Shown piece after piece: positions 1 through 6,192 of a stretch of DNA of 64,000 bases (position 1 is the first letter of the stretch; each line of letters begins with the position of its first letter). The position numbers and the translations under genes are program-made. A model generated the notes under the pieces. It did no database searches. It was not told where the DNA came from and saw only the letters and a program-made list of their open reading frames with translations. The stretch covers positions 1 to 64,000 of the forward strand of contig CANJJS010000008.1 in NCBI GenBank assembly GCA_947474705.1. The letters run 5' to 3'. The stretch is from Acetobacteraceae bacterium. GTDB lineage: Bacteria; Pseudomonadota; Alphaproteobacteria; Acetobacterales; Acetobacteraceae.

Positions 1-130
1 ATGACGGCGGCGGATTTCGGCAATCGTATCCATGTACAACACCCCAGACTCTCCAGCATAAACGCCGGAGGATCGCACGGACCGGGGTGGAAACTATTGG
101 ACGCTGTTTACCCCCGGAATCTGGAAAGGT

Positions 131-484
131 TTGCACGCTGTTTTACACGCCAAGGTCAGAGAACCGGAGGTGCACAAGCGGCTGATGCTGGTCGCGTCGA
201 TTTCGATCCTCGACGCCGCCGTCGCGCGCTGGTTTCTGACGTTCCTCGCCCCTCCGGGCCCGCCGGGTCCGCCGCCGGTGTTCGTGGCGACGCCGCCCGC
301 GCTGGCCGCGTATGTGTTGCTTGTGGTCGCGATGGTCCACGACTGGCGTAAGACCGGCCGGGTGCATCCAGTGTATTATTGGTGCGGCGGGGTTTTGGTC
401 GCGATCAAATTTGTTCAGATTCCGCTCAGCGAGACCGCGGTTTGGCACGGCATCGCGGGATGGGTTCTGTCGTTGGCCAGGTAG
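131..484 (+). pseudogene. Truncated integral membrane protein remnant
   Basis: The readable frame opens at a TTG and gives 117 residues: an HKRLMLVASIS segment, a proline/glycine-rich turn, then two hydrophobic helices (about residues 57-71 and 83-95). This resembles the C-terminal half of small multi-helix membrane proteins that carry an HKRLMLLA motif; their function is unknown to me. The same frame has a TAA at 59-61, and no frame upstream encodes the expected N-terminal helices, so the gene looks decayed or truncated, although its 5' part may lie outside the window or be frameshifted. It converges on the coiled-coil gene 12 bases away. A short but intact protein is also possible. Confidence 0.4.
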
Positions 485-496
485 CGGGCGCCAAAG

Positions 497-742
497 TCAG
501 GCGGCGGCGTGATCCACCAGATCGAGCCGCCGTTCAATCCGGTCCAATTTTTGCTCGATACGATCGATCCGCATCGACTGGTTGGCGAAATCGCCATGCA
601 CCAGCGCGACCTGGGCTTTCAGCGAACTTACGCGGCGCTGGAGGTCGAACTGCCCGGAGGCCAGATTGTCCAGTTTGGTATTCACGCGCGCGAATTGTTC
701 CCTCAGCAAATCCAAAACATCGCCGCCCGGAACGCCGCTCAT
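497..742 (-). CDS. Small coiled-coil protein
   Basis: This gene encodes 81 residues. From about residue 15 to 75 it is strongly heptad-patterned (LREQF, KLDNL, RRVSSLKAQV, RIDRIEQKLDRIERRL), predicting a single long amphipathic coiled coil with no signal peptide or membrane helix. The N-terminus MSGVPGGD is a short flexible lead. No specific family is recognised. Such proteins usually act as oligomerisation or scaffold partners, but nothing here names a partner. It lies downstream of the MFS exporter on the same strand with a gap of 66 bases, so co-transcription is possible. Confidence 0.6.
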   Translation of the reverse strand: MSGVPGGDVLDLLREQFARVNTKLDNLASGQFDLQRRVSSLKAQVALVHGDFANQSMRIDRIEQKLDRIERRLDLVDHAAA

Positions 743-808
743 GACTGTCTCCGTTCGCTCGTCCGCGAATATATGGTCCTCGCGCGGCGAAGGCGAGCAA
801 AAACCAGC

Positions 809-2341
809 CTACTCCGCCGCGATCCGCTTGCGCCGCGCGAGCCATACCAGCGCGATCGCGCCCGTGGATGTCGCGGTATAGAGCCAGAACGCGTTCAGAT
901 AGCCGATCATGGCCGCCTGGCGGTTGATCTCGCGGGCCAGCCGCGTCAGGCCCGGCAGGGTTTCGACGGTCCAACTGCCCATGCTCCAGGGCAGGTTCAT
1001 GGTGCGGTTGTAAGGCGTGACGAGTTCGGTTAGCCGGCTGTAGTTCGCGCCGGTGGATTGCACGACCAGGGCGAAGGCCATGGAGATGAACAGGCTGGAG
1101 CCGATGTTGCGGAGGAGGTGGAAGACCGCCATGCCTTCGGCCATCAGGCGGCCGTCGAGCGTGGAGAAGGCCATCACGCTCAGCGGCACCCAGACGATGC
1201 CGGCGGCCATGCCCTGGACGAAGGCGTTCAACAGCAGGTCGTAGACGCCGATGTTGAGGTCGATCTCGATCAGCCAGACGCCGGTCAGCGCCAGCAGGCC
1301 GAAGCCGATGGTCATGCCGATCCGCGGGTCGAGCCGTCCGATGAAGATCGCGGAAAAGAAGCCGATGGTGCCGCCAAGGCCGCGGGCGGCGACGATGGTG
1401 CCGATGATGCCGTCGGGATAGCCGACATAGGTTTGCAGCAAGGGCGGCAGCAGGACCAGCGGGGTGAAGTTCAGCATGCCGTAGGTCAGGACGAGGACCA
1501 GGCCGAGCGCGTAGTTGCGGTCCTTTAACAAGCGGGGGCTGAGGAACGGCCGTTCCGCCGTGGCGCTGTGGACCACGAAAAGGTACGCGGCGCCGATGGC
1601 CAGGGCGCTTTCAAGCACGATCTCGCTGGACTCGTACCAGTCGAGGCGCTGGCCGCGCGACAGGACCAGTTGCAGTGAGCCCAGAGCCAGGGACAGCGCC
1701 AGAAAGCCGATCCAGTCGAGGCGGGTGCCGGCGCCGGGCGGTTCCTTTGGCATGACCAGCCACAACGCGCAGAAGCCGGCGGCGCCGGCGGGGACGATCA
1801 TGTAGAAGGCGTAGCGCCAGCTATAGGCCTCGGCCAGGAAGCCGCCGATGGTGGGGCCGATGACGGGCCCGAGCACGACGGCGGTCATGCCGAATATCGA
1901 GCTGACGATGCCCGCCTGGCGCCGTGGGAAGCAATCGAGGACGAGGGCGTTGGAGATGGGCACCACCGGCGCGCCCATGGCGCCTTGCAGGACGCGCCAT
2001 AATACGAGCGTTTCCAGCGATTCGGCCTGACCGCAGAGGTAGGTGACGATCGTGAACCCGCCGACCGCGGTGAGCAGCACTTTGCGGCGGCCGAAATTGG
2101 CGACGAAGAACCCGGCCATGGGTGTGCAGATCGCGGTGGCCAGGATGTTGAAGGTCGTGCTCCAGGCGATTTCGTCGGCTGTGGCCGCCATGGAACCCTG
2201 CATTTGCGGCAACATCGCCGAGGCGATCAGCAGGGTCGTCGAGTAGAGTGTCGATCCCAGCACCACCGCCGCCATGATGCAGACCCGGCGGGAGAACGAA
2301 TACTGGGTCACCAAAGGCGAGTCGGCGGGAAGATCGGGCAT
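809..2341 (-). CDS. DHA2-family MFS drug/solute exporter
   Basis: The product is a 510-residue inner-membrane proton antiporter of the EmrB/QacA (DHA2, 14-helix) type. Hydrophobic helices run through the whole length. The cytoplasmic motif A region reads FGRRKVLL after helix 2, and the motif C-like stretch VLGPVIGPTIGGFL lies in helix 5, both typical of exporters. The substrate cannot be read from the sequence. The ATG at 2341 (MPDLPADSP) is preferred. The frame extends to a TTG at 2401 but the extra residues look unlike a family N-terminus and neither start has a strong ribosome-binding site. No EmrA-like partner is adjacent. It is transcribed divergently from the enolase-superfamily gene, sharing a 135-base intergenic region. 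Confidence 0.88.
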   Translation of the reverse strand: MPDLPADSPLVTQYSFSRRVCIMAAVVLGSTLYSTTLLIASAMLPQMQGSMAATADEIAWSTTFNILATAICTPMAGFFVANFGRRKVLLTAVGGFTIVTYLCGQAESLETLVLWRVLQGAMGAPVVPISNALVLDCFPRRQAGIVSSIFGMTAVVLGPVIGPTIGGFLAEAYSWRYAFYMIVPAGAAGFCALWLVMPKEPPGAGTRLDWIGFLALSLALGSLQLVLSRGQRLDWYESSEIVLESALAIGAAYLFVVHSATAERPFLSPRLLKDRNYALGLVLVLTYGMLNFTPLVLLPPLLQTYVGYPDGIIGTIVAARGLGGTIGFFSAIFIGRLDPRIGMTIGFGLLALTGVWLIEIDLNIGVYDLLLNAFVQGMAAGIVWVPLSVMAFSTLDGRLMAEGMAVFHLLRNIGSSLFISMAFALVVQSTGANYSRLTELVTPYNRTMNLPWSMGSWTVETLPGLTRLAREINRQAAMIGYLNAFWLYTATSTGAIALVWLARRKRIAAE

Positions 2342-2476
2342 GGCGATGATGTATACCGGTGGGGTTCGCGGCACCGTAGCGATATCGGCCGGGGACCCCA
2401 ACGGTACCCGCGCTTGACAAGCCGCTCTCGCATGGGCGGCAATGCTCCGCCGTCAGGCCGTCGCGAGGAAAAGTCC

Positions 2477-3619
2477 ATGAAAATCAAAGCGCTTCGGGCG
2501 CATCCGGTGTCCGTGAAATTGCCCGCGACGTTCTGGGTGGGGAATACGTCGTTCGACACCGCCTCGGTTATCGTGGTGGAGGTGGAGACGGATCAGGGTG
2601 TCACCGGGCTCGCCACGCTGCACGGGCGGGGGATGAAGATCGTCTGCCAGATGGTGGAGGCGTTGCAGGACCTCGTCGTCGGCATGGATGCGATGGCGCA
2701 CGAGGCGGTGTGGGCGAAGGTGTTTGGGATCACCACGGCCTCGCCGGATCCGAAGGCGAAGCCGAGGAGCGCGATCTTCCACGCCGATAACCGGGCGCAG
2801 TTGATGACGGCGCTGGCGGGGATCGATGTGGGCCTGTGGGACATCAAGGGGCAAGTGTTCGGGATGCCGGTGTGGCGGCTGCTGGGCGCGGACCGGAGCG
2901 AACTGCCGGCCTATGTGACCGGCGGGTATTATCGCAGCGACAGGCCGGATGGTGGGCTGCGGGAGGAAATGGAGTCGTATCTGGCGCTCGGTTACACCGG
3001 GATGAAGATCAAGGTCGGCGCGGCGTCGATCGCGGACGATATCAAGCGGATCGCCGAGGTGCGGGACACGATCGGGCCGGATTGCCAGATGATGTTGGAT
3101 GGCAATGGCGCCTGGACGCTGGAGGAGGCGATCGCGGCGATTGACGCGTTCCTGGAATACAAGCCCACGTGGTTCGAGGAGCCGTTGCACTGGTACGATT
3201 CCTACCGCGCGCTGGGGAAACTCGCGGCGCACACGCCGGTGCCGATCGCCAGCGGCGAGTCCGAACTTCACGCCTGGAACTGCCGGGATTTGATCGATCT
3301 CGGCGGGGTGCGGATCATGCAGTTCGACGCATGCCGTTCGGGGGGCGTGACGGAGTGGCTGCGGGTCGCCGCCTATGCCCATTTGCACGGTGTGCGCATG
3401 AGCACGCATCACGAGCCGCATATCCATGGGCATTTGGCGGCAGCGGCGCCGAACGGGTGGAATGTGGAGACATTTCCGAATGCGGAGCGCGACCCGATTT
3501 TCGCGGGGATGTATACGCATCGGGCGCAAATCGCAGGTGGCAAGCTGGTGTTGAACAACGAGCCTGGGTTTGGGTTCGGGATTGATTGGGATTTCGTAAA
3601 GAAGTACCGGGTGGGTTAG
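2477..3619 (+). CDS. Mandelate racemase/muconate lactonizing enzyme family protein (enolase superfamily dehydratase)
   Basis: The 380-residue protein has an N-terminal capping domain (about 1-125) and a TIM barrel. Barrel residues can be read in order: KIK lysines K177/K179, metal ligands D208 (MLDGNG), E234/E235 (WFEEP) and E261 (SGES), then D284 and the HHEPH cluster at 311-315, which could supply the His-Asp base. This is the mandelate racemase subgroup, whose members abstract the proton alpha to a carboxylate, most often dehydrating sugar acids. The exact substrate cannot be assigned. The ATG at 2477 follows GAGGAA at 2465-2470. A TTGACA at 2414-2419 could be a -35 element but has no good -10. 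The gene converges on the restriction endonuclease across a palindromic spacer. Confidence 0.88.
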   Translation: MKIKALRAHPVSVKLPATFWVGNTSFDTASVIVVEVETDQGVTGLATLHGRGMKIVCQMVEALQDLVVGMDAMAHEAVWAKVFGITTASPDPKAKPRSAIFHADNRAQLMTALAGIDVGLWDIKGQVFGMPVWRLLGADRSELPAYVTGGYYRSDRPDGGLREEMESYLALGYTGMKIKVGAASIADDIKRIAEVRDTIGPDCQMMLDGNGAWTLEEAIAAIDAFLEYKPTWFEEPLHWYDSYRALGKLAAHTPVPIASGESELHAWNCRDLIDLGGVRIMQFDACRSGGVTEWLRVAAYAHLHGVRMSTHHEPHIHGHLAAAAPNGWNVETFPNAERDPIFAGMYTHRAQIAGGKLVLNNEPGFGFGIDWDFVKKYRVG

Positions 3620-3709
3620 GCTGTTTTGGGAAATCGCCGCGCCGGCTGGACCATTGTGAGCAGCGCGATGCCGCGAGGCGACGTGACGCCCGCGGCAAAG
3701 GGAGTTTGG

Positions 3710-3827
3710 TAATTGCCCAGGTAGGCGCCGTGAAACCGGTCTGTGGCCGCGCTTGATTCGATTTGGTGTCGTTTTTCGGTACAAGCCAGTTCACAGACCC
3801 AATCCACCTTGCCTACTTGGGCAGTTA
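3710..3827. repeat. Long imperfect palindrome between convergent genes
   Basis: The left arm (3710-3726) and right arm (3811-3827) are inverted copies matching at 15 of 17 positions (core GCCTAC-Y-TGGGCA). A second inner pair, GGTCTGTG at 3738-3745 and CACAGACC at 3792-3799, is perfect. The element could fold into one long interrupted stem. It sits in the 247-base spacer between the stop codons of the enolase-family gene and the restriction gene. It may be a bidirectional terminator, or a MITE-like remnant at the edge of the restriction-modification island. No transposase or clear target duplication was seen. Confidence 0.55.
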
Positions 3828-3866
3828 TTTATTTTGCACAAGTCGTGGGTAACCCTTGGACCGAGT

Positions 3867-4772
3867 TCAAATGGTCCTGACGTCCAGCCAAGATTTGAAC
3901 GACGGCATGTCGTGTGACCAGAACACCTCGATTTTCGCATCAGACAACCGCTGTACATCCTTTGGTGCCACGACGCCTTGAAGGACAGCCGCTGTCAAAA
4001 CGAAGTTCCCCCAGTGTTCCTTCCAGGCGGTTGCCTTTTTCAGGACGTCATTGACGCGTTTGACGGAATTGGTTTCATCGTTGGTGACCTTGCATTCCAT
4101 CGCGAGGACGTATGTTCCTTTGAGTCCGCAGGCAACGTCCACCTCTTGGTGTGTTGTCGTGCCGGTAGCAAAGCGCGTCTTGTGCATGAAAGACCGAAGC
4201 GGTACCGCTGCTCGCGTATCGATAAGCTTGCTCGGGAGTCGTTCCCAGCCGTTGCCTTCAAGCAATTTGACGATTGCCGATTCTTGTTCAAATGCGAGTC
4301 GTGTTCGTCGCGCGGTAGACAGACGCTGAGCGCCAATCAGCGTGGACGCGACTCGTATGACCGTGACCAGCTTCTTTCTCGTTCGCGGTTGCCTCCCGTT
4401 GACCCAGTTCACCAGGCCAACGTCGAGACGTTCATTGAAAGCCGCGGCTGCCGCATCGGCGGCAACAGCCGAAAACGGAGTGGCGTTGTTTTCCGTGCCC
4501 TTGCTCCATTGTGGACAGACCAGCTTGAATTGATCCTGGCTCATCGGTGGCGCGAGGAGTTGGCGAAATACGAGGCTGTGCGCTCCGTTGGACCTCAGTG
4601 CTTTCGCTATGTCGGATAAGTAGTCCGACGCCCTCAGAGCGTCCGTGACCAGTTTGCGGGCTGCCATCACCGCGAAGCGCCAGTCGGCGGCCGCCTCAGC
4701 CGGTTTCAAATTGTCCAGATAAAGTTCGCGCGCGCGTTTCGCGTTTTCGATATGCCGTGGGTCGATGGTCAC
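3867..4772 (-). CDS. Type II restriction endonuclease, PD-(D/E)XK fold (XamI-like?)
   Basis: This 301-residue cytoplasmic protein would cut double-stranded DNA at the site protected by the adjacent methyltransferase. Its likely catalytic core is E210-V-D212 followed by E226-C-K228 (AMECKV), spaced as in the PD-(D/E)XK nuclease fold. The segment APPMSQDQFKL (about 74-84) recalls XamI-type enzymes, but that family assignment is from memory and weak. It starts with GTG at 4772, overlapping the methyltransferase stop as GTGA, so translation is coupled and the endonuclease is made after the methyltransferase. Base composition is visibly less G+C-rich than the flanking genes, which suggests horizontal acquisition. 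An alternative would be another nuclease-fold accessory gene, but the context favours restriction. Confidence 0.72.
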   Translation of the reverse strand: MTIDPRHIENAKRARELYLDNLKPAEAAADWRFAVMAARKLVTDALRASDYLSDIAKALRSNGAHSLVFRQLLAPPMSQDQFKLVCPQWSKGTENNATPFSAVAADAAAAAFNERLDVGLVNWVNGRQPRTRKKLVTVIRVASTLIGAQRLSTARRTRLAFEQESAIVKLLEGNGWERLPSKLIDTRAAVPLRSFMHKTRFATGTTTHQEVDVACGLKGTYVLAMECKVTNDETNSVKRVNDVLKKATAWKEHWGNFVLTAAVLQGVVAPKDVQRLSDAKIEVFWSHDMPSFKSWLDVRTI

Positions 4773-6040
4773 ACCAGTGCGGCCGCGCCCGTTTCGACGA
4801 CACGGGTAGTACGCTTTCTCGGGCCCTGCCGCCGTGAGTGCCCATTCGATGTCTCTTCGCGCATTGTGTAGCGGACATGATAGGCGAGCCTGTCAGGCAG
4901 AGGGAGGAGGTCTGCGTGACTTATCTCGGAATCGATCTCATTTCGGTCCATATGGGACGCGAGCGACACCCCCAAGGCCTTCGCGAGAAGCGGAGGGACG
5001 GCGTTTCCGATCAAGCGGTATTGAGTGGCGACGGGACCTTCGAAGCGCCATTCGGGCGGGAAAGCCTGGATTGCCGCGCATTCCCGGGGCGCCAATCGGC
5101 GAAGCCCGCGCATCGGATCGCGAACCCAATCTTGTTGGGTATTCGCCGTCACGGTGCGGGCGCTCTGCGCCAGGTCGGCGACAAAGGCGCCCTGTTTATA
5201 TCCCCAATGCCCATTCGGCCTTGTTCTTTCCGGTTTGCCCGGACTTTTAACGCCGCTGCCCGGTGGTATGTCCGCCAGGTCCAGAGCCAGTTTGCCCGTC
5301 GGGCGAATAATTTCGCGCGGTTGCAATGGCAAAATGGACATCAGGGCTTCACCCAAAGTCACCCAGGGCGAGCAATCGGGTTGGCCTGGCCCCTTGGCGT
5401 GTGTGGCTTCCGGAAACGGCGGGGCATCTCCCGAGCGGAAACCGAACATGAACAGCCTGACGCGGCGTTGGGGCACGCCGAAGTCCGCCGCGTTCATTAA
5501 CGCGACCGTGGTCTGGAACCCCGCCGCGAGAAGGTCGCGCCTGATTTGCGTTAGGGCGGAACCTGGTTGTCCGTCCGGCCCGCGCGCGGTCAGCAAGCCG
5601 CGGACGTTCTCTAAAAGGAGCCAACGCGCGTCCAACCGGTTCGCCAGCCTCACGAAGTCGAAAAAAAGGCTCCCCCGAGGGTCTTCGAAGCCCAATTGAT
5701 GCCCGGCGCTGCTCCACGACTGGCAAGGTGGGCCACCGGCGAGCATATGCGCATTTCCGCGAGCAAGACCGGACTTCTCCAGAATTGTTCTGGCATCCAA
5801 CGCACGAACGTCGGCCTGTTCGATAAAGGTGCCCTGAAGCGCCTTCTTGCCGTGCCCGATTTTTGTTCCCACGTTGGCCTTAAGCGTTGCCACCGCGAAC
5901 GGGTCGTTGTCCGACGCATAGGCGGTTCGCCATCCGGCCATCTCCAGACCGAGATCCAGTCCTCCCGCACCGGTAAAAAGCGAAACGTATGCTGGACCGC
6001 CCACTCTATGTCGCCTTCCCCATCGCAAGTCAGGAAGCAT
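4769..6040 (-). CDS. DNA (cytosine-5-)-methyltransferase
   Basis: A 423-residue C5-cytosine methyltransferase using S-adenosylmethionine. Family motifs appear in order: motif I LFTGAGGLDLG (21-31), motif IV GGPPCQSWS with catalytic C106, motif VI ENV (144-146), motif VIII QRRVR (191-195), a target-recognition stretch of about 200-300, motif IX RRLAPRECAAIQAFP (about 314-328) and motif X GNAVPP (345-350). All catalytic residues are present. A charged tail follows after residue 360. The ATG at 6040 is used here. An in-frame GTG at 6004, preceded by GGAAGG, is a reasonable alternative and would start just before motif I. It is the first gene of a two-gene restriction-modification operon. Confidence 0.93.
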   Translation of the reverse strand: MLPDLRWGRRHRVGGPAYVSLFTGAGGLDLGLEMAGWRTAYASDNDPFAVATLKANVGTKIGHGKKALQGTFIEQADVRALDARTILEKSGLARGNAHMLAGGPPCQSWSSAGHQLGFEDPRGSLFFDFVRLANRLDARWLLLENVRGLLTARGPDGQPGSALTQIRRDLLAAGFQTTVALMNAADFGVPQRRVRLFMFGFRSGDAPPFPEATHAKGPGQPDCSPWVTLGEALMSILPLQPREIIRPTGKLALDLADIPPGSGVKSPGKPERTRPNGHWGYKQGAFVADLAQSARTVTANTQQDWVRDPMRGLRRLAPRECAAIQAFPPEWRFEGPVATQYRLIGNAVPPLLAKALGVSLASHMDRNEIDSEISHADLLPLPDRLAYHVRYTMREETSNGHSRRQGPRKRTTRVVETGAAALV

Positions 6041-6064
6041 ATCGTATCATAGCGGCCTCGGGTC

Positions 6065-6093
6065 GTTAAGTGGGATTCATACCGGAGAGTCAA
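6065..6093 (-). promoter_or_regulatory. Candidate promoter of the restriction-modification operon
   Basis: Read on the minus strand, TTGACT (6093-6088) is followed after 17 bases by CTTAAC (6070-6065). The -35 is close to consensus and the -10 is weak. Transcription would begin near 6058, a few bases upstream of the methyltransferase start. A TATGAT closer to the gene is another possible -10. This is a visual match only. Confidence 0.35.
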
Positions 6094-6117
6094 AGGCTTA
6101 CTGTAACTGCTCAGGTA

Positions 6118-6130
6118 CCCCCCCCCCCCC
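6118..6130. repeat. Homopolymeric C13 tract
   Basis: Thirteen consecutive C residues (G13 on the coding strand of the methyltransferase) lie 25 bases upstream of its candidate -35 box. It is by far the longest homopolymer noticed in the window. Tracts like this are prone to slipped-strand length change and to sequencing error. Confidence 0.9.
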
Positions 6131-6141
6131 TGCCGCTCCCG

Positions 6142-6164
6142 ATGGTCCGGTCAAGCCGGACCAT
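6142..6164. terminator. REP-like palindrome, probable terminator of the molybdenum hydroxylase gene
   Basis: The 9-base arms ATGGTCCGG and CCGGACCAT are perfectly complementary around the loop TCAAG. It lies 28 bases beyond the stop codon of the minus-strand molybdopterin gene, with no U-run. A related palindrome with the same TGGTCCG/CGGACCATGAC core occurs at 28318-28337, so it is probably a dispersed repeat that also ends transcripts. Confidence 0.55.
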
Positions 6165-6192
6165 GACCGGAGGGGAATGGTTTGGCGGTTGT

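Noticed and set aside
3616-3807. A 63-codon minus-strand frame next to the enolase-family gene
   Set aside because: It overlaps the palindromic element and has no coding signature.
3710-3827. The palindrome considered as an integron attC site
   Set aside because: The core RYYYAAC/GTTRRRY sequences are missing and no integrase or cassette array is near.
3857-3876. GGACC-GAGTTCAAAT-GGTCC, resembling a tRNA T-arm
   Set aside because: The loop is ten bases rather than seven, there is no acceptor stem or anticodon arm around it, and it overlaps the end of the restriction gene.
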